13,699 nt of DNA, from positions 1-13,699 of the forward strand of contig CBINNP010000079.1 of the NCBI GenBank assembly GCA_966252075.1, given 5' to 3'. Shown piece by piece: positions 6,102 through 13,019 of this stretch (within the stretch, counting starts at the first letter, position 1; each line of letters opens with the position of its first letter). Below the pieces are notes generated by a model that did not search any database, was not told the origin of the DNA, and was given only the letters and a program-made list of their open reading frames with translations. Both the position numbers and the translations under genes were made by a program. The stretch is from Solimonas sp966252075 (GTDB lineage Bacteria > Pseudomonadota > Gammaproteobacteria > Nevskiales > Nevskiaceae).

Positions 6102-6982
6102 TCGCGCTGCAAGCGCTCGCGCAGTTCCACCAGATCGTCCTGGACCGCCGCGCCGAGCGGCGGATAGCGCAGATCCAGCGACTGCAGCCGCGCCACGATC
6201 AGCTGCGCGATGGTCAGGCGCATGTAGGGCTTGTCGTCGGCCGGAATCGCGTACCACGGCGCCCAGGGCTTCGAGGTGGCGTTGAGCGCGTCCTGGTAGG
6301 CGGCCATGTAGTCGGACCAGCGGCGACGCTCGTCGAGATCACCGCTTTCGAACTTCCAGTTCTTCTCCGGCGCGTCGAGCCGCTCCAGCAGCCGCTGCTT
6401 CTGTTCCTGGCGCGAGACGTGCAGCCAGAACTTGAGGATCACGGTGCCGTTCTGCGCCAGGTGCTGCTCGATCGCGGCAATGGACTGCTGCCGCTGCTGC
6501 CACAGCTGCGCCTCCGTGTCAGGCCGCCAGGGCAGCTGTTGCGCCTCCAGCAGCCGCGGATGCACGCGCACCGCCAGCACTTCCTCGTACCAGCTGCGAT
6601 TGAAGACGCCGATGCGGCCACGCTCCGGCAGGCAGCGCAGGCAGCGCCAGAGGAAGTCGTGGGCCAGCTCCTCCTCGCTCGGCCGCTTGAACGAATAGAC
6701 CTGGCAGCCCGCCGGATTGATACCGGTCAGCACGGCGCGGATGGTGCTGTCCTTGCCGGCTGCGTCCATCGCCTGGAACATCAGCAGCACCGCGTGCCGG
6801 CCGCTGGCGTAGAGCCGTTTCTGCAGATCGTCGAGCTGCGCGATCTGTTCGGCGAGCTGCCGCCTGGCCTCGGCCCTGCCCGGCGCGCCCGGCGGCGGCG
6901 TGGTGGGCGATGGCGCCGCCTCGAAGCGGCCGTCGAACGGCACGAGGTAAGGGCTTGGCACCGCCCCGTTGATGCCACTCAT
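6098..6982 (-). CDS. ppk2: Polyphosphate kinase 2, class III-like
   Basis: 294 residues, single PPK2 domain with a P-loop kinase fold. Walker A is AMDAAGKDST (71-80, Lys77), followed by IRAVLTGINPAG and SFKRPSEEELAHDFLWR, and the Walker B region IGVFNRSWYEEVLAVRV (124-140). The MDAAGKD form rather than GRDAAGKGG, together with the NPxG block, marks class III PPK2. Members of that class use polyphosphate to phosphorylate AMP to ADP and ADP to ATP, so the expected role is nucleotide regeneration in the cytoplasm. A conserved APWYAIPADDK block is near 242-252. The ATG overlaps the stop of the upstream trhA gene as ATGA, which suggests translational coupling and explains the weak Shine-Dalgarno. 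The stop codon shares TTAA with the convergent oxidoreductase gene. Confidence 0.93.
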   Translation of the reverse strand: MSGINGAVPSPYLVPFDGRFEAAPSPTTPPPGAPGRAEARRQLAEQIAQLDDLQKRLYASGRHAVLLMFQAMDAAGKDSTIRAVLTGINPAGCQVYSFKRPSEEELAHDFLWRCLRCLPERGRIGVFNRSWYEEVLAVRVHPRLLEAQQLPWRPDTEAQLWQQRQQSIAAIEQHLAQNGTVILKFWLHVSRQEQKQRLLERLDAPEKNWKFESGDLDERRRWSDYMAAYQDALNATSKPWAPWYAIPADDKPYMRLTIAQLIVARLQSLDLRYPPLGAAVQDDLVELRERLQRD

Positions 6983-7704
6983 CCGGCCGCTCCCGGGACG
7001 ACATAGAAGAAGATCGCGAAATACTGCAGCACGCTGCCGGCGAGCACGAACAGGTGCCAGATGGCGTGGTGATAGCGAAGCCGCTCCCAGAGGTAGAAGG
7101 CAACGCCGCCGCTATACGCCAGGCCGCCGGCGACTGTCAGGATCAGCCCGCCCGTCTCCAGGTTGTCGAGGATCGGCCGGGTGGCGACCACTGCGCACCA
7201 GCCCATCGCCAGATAGACCGCCACCGAGAGCTTCTCGTAGCGGCCGGTGGCGAAGACCTTGAACGCCACGCCCAGCGCGGCCAGCCCCCAGGTGAAGGCA
7301 AACAGGCTCCAGCCCCAGCTGCCGTGCAGCGTCACCAGCGTGAACGGCGTGTAGGTGCCGGCGATCAGGAAATAGATCATCGAGTGATCGATGACGCGCA
7401 GCACCTGCTTGGCCCGCGGCAGCGGAATGCTGTGGTAGAGCGTAGAGGCGGTGTACATCAGCACCAGCGTGGCGCCGAAGACGCTGCTGGCGACGATGTG
7501 CCAGACGTTGCCGTACAGCGTCGCGCGCGCCACCAGCACGGTGAGCCCGACGATCGCCAGCAGCGCGCCGAGCCCGTGCGTGACCGCATGCGCGATCTCC
7601 TCGCCAAGCGAGTACAGCCGCTCCTGGATCTGCGCACGGTTGAAGCGCTGCGCGTGCGCAGCGGCTTCGGCGGGGCTGGGATCTACGGGTGGCGGCGCGT
7701 GCAC
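6979..7704 (-). CDS. trhA: TrhA/hemolysin III family membrane protein (start uncertain)
   Basis: About 241 residues from a GTG at 7702-7704, a polytopic inner-membrane protein with seven likely membrane segments. Family marks are ERLYSLGEEIAHAVTHG near the N-terminus, TLYHS (His91), DHSMIYFLIAGTYTP (Asp106, His107) and HHAIWHLFVLAGS (His212, His213, His217). These Ser/His/Asp positions are the metal site of the PAQR superfamily, to which hemolysin III and TrhA belong. TrhA is tied to membrane lipid homeostasis; the haemolysin name is historical. The start is unclear: there is no ATG before the first membrane segment, the GTG has no visible Shine-Dalgarno, and a TTG at 7741-7743 is an alternative that lies closer to the nfeD stop. 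The 4-base overlap with ppk2 supports co-translation. Confidence 0.88.
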   Translation of the reverse strand: MHAPPPVDPSPAEAAAHAQRFNRAQIQERLYSLGEEIAHAVTHGLGALLAIVGLTVLVARATLYGNVWHIVASSVFGATLVLMYTASTLYHSIPLPRAKQVLRVIDHSMIYFLIAGTYTPFTLVTLHGSWGWSLFAFTWGLAALGVAFKVFATGRYEKLSVAVYLAMGWCAVVATRPILDNLETGGLILTVAGGLAYSGGVAFYLWERLRYHHAIWHLFVLAGSVLQYFAIFFYVVPGAAG

Positions 7705-7766
7705 GATCGAAACGGGAGCGGGGGTCTGATTGCGACGCGACAACGCACCGTGAAGTTCCCGGCGGC

Positions 7767-8207
7767 TCAGCCCGCCGGCTCGACGCGCAGCGTCACGCCG
7801 TCGGCGGCGACCACCCGCACACGGCTGCCGGCCGGCAGGTCCGGGCCGCTGATGCGCCACTGCGAATCATCGACGTGCAGGCTGCCGACCCCGTCGATCA
7901 CCGGCTGCGTCAGCGTGAACTGGCGGCCCACGTAGGAATCGGCGCGCCGGTTCAGCGTCGGCTGGTCGCTGGCGGTCTGCGTCGGCCGCAAGCGTCGCCA
8001 TGCAAAGAAGCTCAGCAGCGCCAGCACGCCGAAGACGATGAACTCGGCCTGCCAGCCCATTGCCGGAAACACCAGCGTCAGCGCGCCGACGGTCAGCGCC
8101 GAGACTCCCATCCACAGGAACACTGCGCCGGGCACGAAGGCTTCGAGTATCAGCAAGCCCAGACCGGCGACCCACCAGTGCCAGTACACGATGTCGTCGA
8201 GGCGCAT
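7767..8207 (-). CDS. nfeD: NfeD-family membrane protein, partner of the SPFH protein
   Basis: 146 residues, the short NfeD form. Three hydrophobic segments (about 9-29, 31-49 and 53-70) are followed by a soluble C-terminal beta-rich OB-fold-like domain (about 85-146, with YVGRQFTLTQPVIDGVG...V). NfeD proteins of this type pair with SPFH/stomatin proteins; in E. coli the pair is QmcA and YbbJ. The gene begins 13 bases after the stop of the SPFH gene, the usual arrangement. The frame extends upstream to 8270 inside that gene, but the family-like start MRLDDIVYWHWW is at 8207. The Shine-Dalgarno is weak, consistent with coupling to the gene before it. No protease domain is present. Confidence 0.9.
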   Translation of the reverse strand: MRLDDIVYWHWWVAGLGLLILEAFVPGAVFLWMGVSALTVGALTLVFPAMGWQAEFIVFGVLALLSFFAWRRLRPTQTASDQPTLNRRADSYVGRQFTLTQPVIDGVGSLHVDDSQWRISGPDLPAGSRVRVVAADGVTLRVEPAG

Positions 8208-8220
8208 GTCGGCGTCCCGT

Positions 8221-9159
8221 TTACTTGCCGGCCGCTTTCTTGGCGAGCTCGGCGATGCCGCCGATCGCACCGATCACGCCGGAGGCTTCCAGCGGCATCA
8301 GCACCAGCTTCTCGTTGGGGCTGTTGGCAAACTTGCCGAGCGCCTCGACGTACTTCTGCGCAACGAAGTAATTGATGGCCTGGACGTCGCCCTTGGCGAT
8401 CGCCTCGCTGACCATCTGCGTGGCGCGGGCTTCGGCCTCCGCCTCGCGCTCGCGGGCCTCGGCGTCGCGGAACGCCGCCTCCTTGCGGCCTTCGGCTTCG
8501 AGAATCTGCTCCTGCTTCTGCGCCTCGGCGGCGAGGATCTGCGATTGCCGCTCGCCCTCGGCCTTGAGGATCGCCGCCTGGCGGAAGCCTTCGGCGTCGA
8601 GGATGTTGGCGCGCTTCTCGCGCTCGGCCTTCATCTGTCGCGCCATCGCCTCGACCAGGGCCGGCGGCGGACGGATGTCCTTGATCTCGATGCGCGTGAC
8701 CTTGACGCCCCAGGGCGTGGTGGCGTTGTCGACCACCGACAGCAGCTTGGTATTGATGTGATCGCGCTGGCTGAGCAGCTCGTCGAGATCCATCGAGCCC
8801 ATGACCGTGCGCAGGTTGGTCATCGTCAGCTGCATGATCGCCAGCTCCAGCTGCTGGACTTCATAGGCGGCTTTGGCGGCGTCGAGGACCTGGAAGAACA
8901 CCACGCCGTCGACGCCGACCATGGCGTTGTCCTTGGTGATGACCTCCTGCGAGGGCACGTCGAGCACCTGCTCCATCATCGACAGCTTGCGGCCGATGTT
9001 GTCGACGTAGGGGATCAGCCAGTGCAGGCCGGGCGTGAAGGTCGCGCGGTACTTGCCGAAGCGCTCGATGGTGTACTCACGGCCCTGCGGCACGGTCACC
9101 ACGCCCTTCCATAAGGTGACGAGGACGAAGACCACAAAGATGATCGGAATGACACTCAT
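8221..9159 (-). CDS. qmcA: SPFH/stomatin-type membrane protein, QmcA-like
   Basis: 312 residues, close to the roughly 305 of E. coli QmcA. Residues 3-21 form one N-terminal membrane anchor (IPIIFVVFVLVTLWKG). The SPFH domain follows, with VVTVPQGREYTIERFGKY, FTPGLHWLIPYVD and the LDVPSQEVITKDN block. Residues about 190-260 form an Ala/Glu-rich coiled coil with repeated AEGxRQ motifs (ILKAEGERQ, ILAAEAQKQ, ILEAEGRK), typical of stomatins and flotillins, which assemble into oligomeric rings. The likely role is organising or supervising inner-membrane proteins. The ATG at 9159 has AGGGGGCGG upstream; the frame is open to 9231, but that leader is not family-like. It is transcribed with nfeD (13-base gap) and lies 25 bases after sufE. 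Confidence 0.93.
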   Translation of the reverse strand: MSVIPIIFVVFVLVTLWKGVVTVPQGREYTIERFGKYRATFTPGLHWLIPYVDNIGRKLSMMEQVLDVPSQEVITKDNAMVGVDGVVFFQVLDAAKAAYEVQQLELAIMQLTMTNLRTVMGSMDLDELLSQRDHINTKLLSVVDNATTPWGVKVTRIEIKDIRPPPALVEAMARQMKAEREKRANILDAEGFRQAAILKAEGERQSQILAAEAQKQEQILEAEGRKEAAFRDAEAREREAEAEARATQMVSEAIAKGDVQAINYFVAQKYVEALGKFANSPNEKLVLMPLEASGVIGAIGGIAELAKKAAGK

Positions 9160-9184
9160 GGAACCGCCCCCTGTCGAAAAATGC

Positions 9185-9595
9185 TCAGGCCGCCTGTGCG
9201 GCCATCTGCTTGATGCGCTCCACCATCGCATAAAAACCGTTACGGCGGTTCATCGAGATATGGCTTTCCAGCCCCAGCCGCTCGAACGCCGAGGCGATGT
9301 CCAGCGCCAGGATCTCCTGCGGCGTGCGGCCGGACACCAGCTCGAACAGCACCGCGATCAGGCCTTTGACGATATGCGCGTCCGAGTCGCCGCCGAACAC
9401 CAGCGTCGGCGGTGGGCCCGGTTCCAGGCGGTGCGTCAGCCAGACCTGCGACATGCAGCCGCGCACCCTGGTCTGCTCGTTGTGGTCCTCGGCGGGCAAG
9501 GGCGGCAGCTGGCGGCCCAGTTCGATGATGTAGCGGTAGCGCTCCTCCCAGTCACCGAGGAGTTCGAAGGTTTCGGCCAATTCGTCAAGCGTCAT
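9185..9595 (-). CDS. sufE: SufE, cysteine desulfuration protein
   Basis: 136 residues, matching the family's usual size of about 138. SufE takes sulfur as persulfide from the cysteine desulfurase SufS and passes it on for Fe-S cluster assembly. The acceptor cysteine is Cys47 in VRGCMSQVWL, and the flanking blocks (DWEERYRYIIELG, FGGDSDAHIVKGL, HISMNRRNGFYAMVERI) are all family-typical. A longer in-frame reading reaches 9700, but it overlaps the divergent msrP start, so I take MTLDELAE at 9595. A GGAC lies about 10 bases upstream and MNSGRSS at 9616 is a weaker option. No other suf gene is in the window. Here sufE heads a run with the SPFH, nfeD, trhA and ppk2 genes. Confidence 0.93.
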   Translation of the reverse strand: MTLDELAETFELLGDWEERYRYIIELGRQLPPLPAEDHNEQTRVRGCMSQVWLTHRLEPGPPPTLVFGGDSDAHIVKGLIAVLFELVSGRTPQEILALDIASAFERLGLESHISMNRRNGFYAMVERIKQMAAQAA

Positions 9596-9686
9596 GCTGC
9601 TGCGTCCAGAATTCATGCGGGTTCGTACGGTCTGTATGGTAATCGCAGACCTGCGGCCGCAAGCTCGTCGCCTCACGGAGAATCCC
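9596..9686. promoter_or_regulatory. Divergent spacer between sufE and msrP
   Basis: This 91-base spacer must hold the promoters of both gene runs. The best plus-strand candidate is TATGGT (9635-9640) with TTCATG (9612-9617) 17 bases earlier, a weak match. A 10-base palindrome TGCGGCCGCA occupies 9652-9661 and could be an operator or chance in high-GC DNA. CGGAGA before the msrP ATG is its ribosome-binding site. Confidence 0.35.
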
Positions 9687-10637
9687 ATGCTGATCCGCAC
9701 CCCAGCTGCATCAGAGCTGCCTGAGCGCGAGGTGACGCCGGAGTCCGTCTATCTGGACCGCCGGCGCTTTCTCGCGCAGATGGGGCTGGCCGGCGCCGGT
9801 CTGGCGCTGCCGGCGCTGGCCCAGGGCGCCACGGCGCCGGCCCCGGCACTGGCGCCGCTGAACCCGTCACGCAGGACCGAGCAGGCGGGCGGCGAGGCCG
9901 TCACCGACGCCGCGCTGGTCAGCAGCTACAACAACTACTACGAGTTCGGCACGGCCAAGGAGCAGCCGGCGCGCTTCGCCGGCAGCTTGCGCACACGGCC
10001 GTGGACGGTGGAGGTCTATGGCGAATGCGAGGCGCCGGCGACGGTCGACATCGACACGCTGCTGAAGCCGCTGGAGCAGCGCATCTACCGCCACCGCTGC
10101 GTCGAGGGCTGGAGCATCGTCGTGCCCTGGGACGGCTTCGCGCTCGGTCCGTTCCTGCAGCGCTTCAAGCCGAACTCGCGCGCCAAGTACGTCGCCTTCG
10201 AGACGCTGTACGACCGCAAGCAGATGCCGATGACTTCGTCTGGTGTGCTCGACTGGCCGTACCGCGAGGGCCTGCGCATCGACGAGGCGATGCACCCGCT
10301 GGCCTTCCTGTCGGTCGGCATGTACGGCCGCGTGCTGCCCAACCAGAACGGCGCGCCGCTGCGGCTGACGATCCCCTGGAAGTACGGCTTCAAGAGTATC
10401 AAGTCGATCGTCAGCATCCGCTTTGTCGAGCGCCAGCCGTACACCACCTGGAACGCGATGGCCGCCCGCGAGTACGGCTTCTATTCCAACGTCAACCCGA
10501 ACGTCGATCACCCGCGCTGGTCGCAGGCCAGGGAGCGCCGCCTGGGCGAGTTCCGCAAGCGCGACACGCTGATGTTCAACGGTTATCCGGAAGTCGCCTC
10601 GCTATACAGCGGCATGGATCTGAAGAAGCAGTTCTGA
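9687..10637 (+). CDS. msrP: MsrP, periplasmic molybdopterin methionine-sulfoxide reductase
   Basis: 316 residues. MsrP (YedY) is the catalytic subunit that reduces methionine sulfoxide in oxidised periplasmic proteins, with electrons from the membrane haem protein MsrQ. A Tat signal is evident: DRRRFLAQMGLAGAGLALP at residues 24-42, with a cleavage site after ALA, as expected for a cofactor-loaded protein exported folded. The molybdenum-ligating cysteine is Cys138 in YRHRCVEGWSIVVPW. Further family blocks are TLYDRKQMP, LDWPYREGLRIDEAMHPLA, GAPLRLTIPWKYGFKSIKSI and TTWN. The start at 9687 is supported by CGGAGA at 7-base spacing; the frame continues to 9594, but that stretch is spacer. The last base of its TGA is the first base of the msrQ ATG (TGATG). 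Confidence 0.96.
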   Translation: MLIRTPAASELPEREVTPESVYLDRRRFLAQMGLAGAGLALPALAQGATAPAPALAPLNPSRRTEQAGGEAVTDAALVSSYNNYYEFGTAKEQPARFAGSLRTRPWTVEVYGECEAPATVDIDTLLKPLEQRIYRHRCVEGWSIVVPWDGFALGPFLQRFKPNSRAKYVAFETLYDRKQMPMTSSGVLDWPYREGLRIDEAMHPLAFLSVGMYGRVLPNQNGAPLRLTIPWKYGFKSIKSIVSIRFVERQPYTTWNAMAAREYGFYSNVNPNVDHPRWSQARERRLGEFRKRDTLMFNGYPEVASLYSGMDLKKQF

Positions 10638-11251
10638 TGCAGGCCCTCGGCTTGTGGCTGTGGCGGCTGGCGGCGTGGGCGCTGGCCGGCCTGCCGCTGC
10701 TGCGGCTGGGCTGGCTGACGTGGCAAAACCAGCTCGGCGCCAATCCGGTGGAGTTTCTCGAACACTACAGCGGCGACTGGGGCTTGCGCCTGTTGCTGCT
10801 CACGCTGGCGATGACGCCGCTGCGGCGGCTGACGGGCCGTGCCGAGGCGATCCGCATCCGGCGCCTGCTCGGGCTGTGGGCCTACCTGTGGATCTGCCTG
10901 CACTTCGCGCTGTACCTGAGCTTCGATCTCGAATGGTCGCTGCCGCAGCTGGCCGACGATCTGCTGGAGCGCAGCTACATCACGATCGGCTTCGCCGCCT
11001 GGCTGCTGCTGCTGCCGCTGGCGCTGACCTCGACGCGCGGCTGGCAGCGGCGCCTGAAGCGCCACTGGGCGCGCCTGCACAAACTGATCTACCCGGCAGC
11101 GCTGCTGGGCGTGCTGCACTACCTGTGGCTGGTCAAGGCCGACCTGCGCGAACCCTTGCTGTACCTGGCGATCCTGCTGGTCCTGCTGGGGCTGCGCCTG
11201 CCGCTGCGCGGTATACTCCGCGCCCATTCGCCGCCCCGCCGTATTCCGTGA
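10637..11251 (+). CDS. msrQ: MsrQ, haem-binding membrane subunit of the MsrPQ system
   Basis: 204 residues, an integral inner-membrane b-type haem protein of the ferric-reductase-like family, which takes electrons from the respiratory chain to MsrP. Hydrophobic segments are visible near residues 5-25, 50-62, 76-96, 117-133 and 152-188. Candidate haem histidines are in ICLHFALYLSF, ARLHKLIYPA and GVLHYLWLVKAD, which are the expected MsrQ blocks. The start overlaps the msrP stop by one base, so the two are almost certainly translated together. Its own TGA overlaps the GTG of rph as GTGA. The 3' end may also carry the rph promoter. Confidence 0.95.
   Translation: MQALGLWLWRLAAWALAGLPLLRLGWLTWQNQLGANPVEFLEHYSGDWGLRLLLLTLAMTPLRRLTGRAEAIRIRRLLGLWAYLWICLHFALYLSFDLEWSLPQLADDLLERSYITIGFAAWLLLLPLALTSTRGWQRRLKRHWARLHKLIYPAALLGVLHYLWLVKADLREPLLYLAILLVLLGLRLPLRGILRAHSPPRRIP
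11190..11218 (+). promoter_or_regulatory. Possible rph promoter inside msrQ
   Basis: TATACT at 11213-11218 is a good -10 hexamer standing out in GC-rich coding DNA, 29 bases before the rph GTG. The -35 region around 11190-11195 has no clear match. If used, it would give rph and the genes after it an expression source separate from msrPQ. Confidence 0.3.
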
Positions 11252-11970
11252 CTTCCTCCCTGCGTGCCTCCGGTCGCTCCGTCGACCAGCTTCGTCCGAT
11301 CTCCATCGTCCGCAACTTCACCAAGCATGCGGAAGGCTCGGTGCTGATCAGCTTCGGCGACACCCGCGTGCTGTGCACGGCCAGCGTCGAGGAGCGGGGT
11401 CCGGCCTGGAAGAAGGACGGCGGCTGGGTCACCGCCGAGTACGGCATGCTGCCGCGCGCCACCCATGACCGCAGCCGCCGCGAGGCCGCGCAAGGCAAGC
11501 AGTCCGGCCGCACCCAGGAGATCCAGCGGCTGATCGGCCGCTCGCTGCGCGCCTGCGTCAATCTCGACGCGCTGGGCTCGTACACGGTGACGATCGACTG
11601 CGATGTGCTGCAGGCCGACGGCGGCACGCGCTGCGCGGCGATCACCGGCGGTTACGTGGCGCTGGCCGATGCGCTGGCCAAGCTGAAGAAGTCCGGCAAG
11701 ATCAAGAAGGACCCGCTGTTCGGCCAGGTCGCCGCCGTCTCGGTCGGCCTGCACAACGGCAAGCCGGTGCTCGACCTCGACTACTCGGAAGACTCCGACT
11801 GCGAGTGCGACATGAACGTGGTGATGAACGAGGCCGGCCAGTTCATCGAGGTGCAGGGCACCGCCGAAGGCCACGCCTTCCGCCGCGACGAACTCGACGC
11901 GCTGCTCGACCTCGCCGGCAAGGGCATCGGCGAGCTGCTCGAAGCGCAGCGCGCCGCGCTGCAGGGCTGA
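11248..11970 (+). CDS. rph: RNase PH, 3'-to-5' phosphorolytic exoribonuclease
   Basis: 240 residues from the GTG at 11248 (usual length about 238). RNase PH trims the 3' ends of tRNA precursors and other structured RNAs using phosphate as the acceptor, working as a ring-shaped hexamer in the cytoplasm. Diagnostic blocks are RNFTKHAEGSVLISFGDTRV (23-41), GMLPRATHDRS (66-76), GRTQEIQRLIGRSLRA (87-102), DCDVLQADGGTR (117-128, phosphate site) and DLDYSEDSDCECDMN (176-190), which contains the metal-binding aspartates 182 and 188. The protein appears intact, unlike the truncated rph of E. coli K-12. The GTG overlaps the msrQ stop and has no Shine-Dalgarno, so initiation probably depends on translation of msrQ. 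Alternative starts downstream would remove conserved sequence. Confidence 0.96.
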   Translation: MTSSLRASGRSVDQLRPISIVRNFTKHAEGSVLISFGDTRVLCTASVEERGPAWKKDGGWVTAEYGMLPRATHDRSRREAAQGKQSGRTQEIQRLIGRSLRACVNLDALGSYTVTIDCDVLQADGGTRCAAITGGYVALADALAKLKKSGKIKKDPLFGQVAAVSVGLHNGKPVLDLDYSEDSDCECDMNVVMNEAGQFIEVQGTAEGHAFRRDELDALLDLAGKGIGELLEAQRAALQG

Positions 11971-11974
11971 ACCC

Positions 11975-13006
11975 GTGCAAATCCGGCCGTTCCGGCTGGA
12001 TGAGGCGGCGGCGCTCATCGCGCTGTGGCATGACGCCGGCCTGACGCGGCCGTGGAACGATCCGCAGCGCGACATCCAGCGCAAGCTGGCACAGCAGGCC
12101 GAAGGCTTTCTCGTCGCCGTTGATGATGCACAGCGCATCGTCGGCAGCGTGATGGCCGGTTACGACGGCCATCGCGGCTGGGTCAACTATCTGGCGGTGG
12201 CCCGCGAGGCGCGGCATCGCGGCATCGGCCGCGCCCTGATGCAGGCCGCCGAAGCGTATCTGCGTGATCTCGGCGCCCCCAAGCTCAACCTGCAGCTGCG
12301 CGAGGACAATCACGCCGCGGCGGCTTTCTACGAGCGCATCGGCTATCGCAGCGAGCAGCTGCACAGCTACGGCAAGCGCCTGGTCGACGACGGCCCGCGT
12401 GAAGCAACGCCCGTGGCGGATCGCGGCATGCTGGTGCTCGCCAGCCGCAACCAGAAGAAGCTCGCCGAGATGCAGGCGCTGCTCGCACCGCGCGGCTACA
12501 CGCTGCGCCTGGTCAGCGAGTTCAGCGACGAGGAGCCCGAGGAAACCGGCGCGAGCTTCGTCGAGAACGCGCTGATCAAGGCCCGCCACGCGGCGCGCGT
12601 GTCCGGTCTGCCGGCGCTCGCCGACGACTCGGGACTGGAAGTCGCCGCGCTGGGCGGCGCCCCCGGCGTGCGCTCGGCGCGCTACGCCGGCGAGCCCTCC
12701 GATGACGCCGCCAACAACAACAGACTGCTCGCGGCGCTGGCCGGGGTGCCGGAGGCGCAACGCGGCGCACGCTTCGTCAGCGTGCTGGCCCGGCTCGCGC
12801 ATGCCGACGATCCGGTGCCGCTGCTCGCGCAGGGTTTCTGGCCCGGCCGCATCCTGCAGGCGCCGCGCGGCGAGGGCGGCTTCGGCTACGACCCGCTGTT
12901 CTTCGTGCCGGAGCTGGCGCGCAGCGCCGCCGAACTGCCGGCTGAACTGAAGAATCGCGTCTCGCACCGCGCGCGCGCCATGCAAAGCCTGCTCGCGCAG
13001 CTGTGA
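11975..13006 (+). CDS. rdgB: GNAT acetyltransferase (YpeA-like) fused in frame to RdgB pyrophosphatase
   Basis: One open frame of 343 residues from a GTG four bases after the rph stop. Residues 1-140 are a complete GNAT domain of the YpeA type: RPWNDPQRDI (25-34), VGSVMAGYDGHRG (56-68), the acetyl-CoA loop RHRGIGRAL (80-88), EDNHAAAAFYERIGY and GKRL. Its substrate is unknown. Residues 152-343 are a complete RdgB/HAM1 domain of about 192 residues: ASRNQKKLAEM (156-166), ADDSGLEV (216-223), GVRSARYAG (231-239), GEGGFGYDPLF (299-309) and ELKNRVSHRARA. RdgB hydrolyses dITP, XTP and related non-canonical purine nucleotides so that they are not built into DNA or RNA. No stop lies between the domains, and the linker (141-151) is short. 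RdgB could also start at an internal ATG (12428). In related bacteria these are normally separate genes, so this is a true fusion or a sequencing frameshift. Confidence 0.88.
   Translation: MQIRPFRLDEAAALIALWHDAGLTRPWNDPQRDIQRKLAQQAEGFLVAVDDAQRIVGSVMAGYDGHRGWVNYLAVAREARHRGIGRALMQAAEAYLRDLGAPKLNLQLREDNHAAAAFYERIGYRSEQLHSYGKRLVDDGPREATPVADRGMLVLASRNQKKLAEMQALLAPRGYTLRLVSEFSDEEPEETGASFVENALIKARHAARVSGLPALADDSGLEVAALGGAPGVRSARYAGEPSDDAANNNRLLAALAGVPEAQRGARFVSVLARLAHADDPVPLLAQGFWPGRILQAPRGEGGFGYDPLFFVPELARSAAELPAELKNRVSHRARAMQSLLAQL
12428..13006 (+). other. rdgB: RdgB module with a possible internal start
   Basis: The ATG at 12428-12430 would give a 192-residue stand-alone RdgB, close to the family norm of about 197. 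The upstream sequence GTGGCGGATCGCGGC offers only a poor Shine-Dalgarno, and a GTG at 12413 is a second option. Because the acetyltransferase frame has no stop of its own, ribosomes starting at 11975 must produce the fusion; internal initiation would add a separate RdgB. Confidence 0.45.
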
Positions 13007-13019
13007 GCCCGATGCCGCT

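Noticed and set aside
7705..7860. Extension of the trhA frame to 7860
   Set aside because: It overlaps the end of nfeD in another frame and is Arg/Gly-rich like other shadow frames; the membrane protein proper begins after about 7704-7743.
8038..9114. Plus-strand open frame of 358 codons antisense to the SPFH gene
   Set aside because: The minus strand encodes a complete SPFH protein; this frame has no recognisable motif and reflects codon bias.
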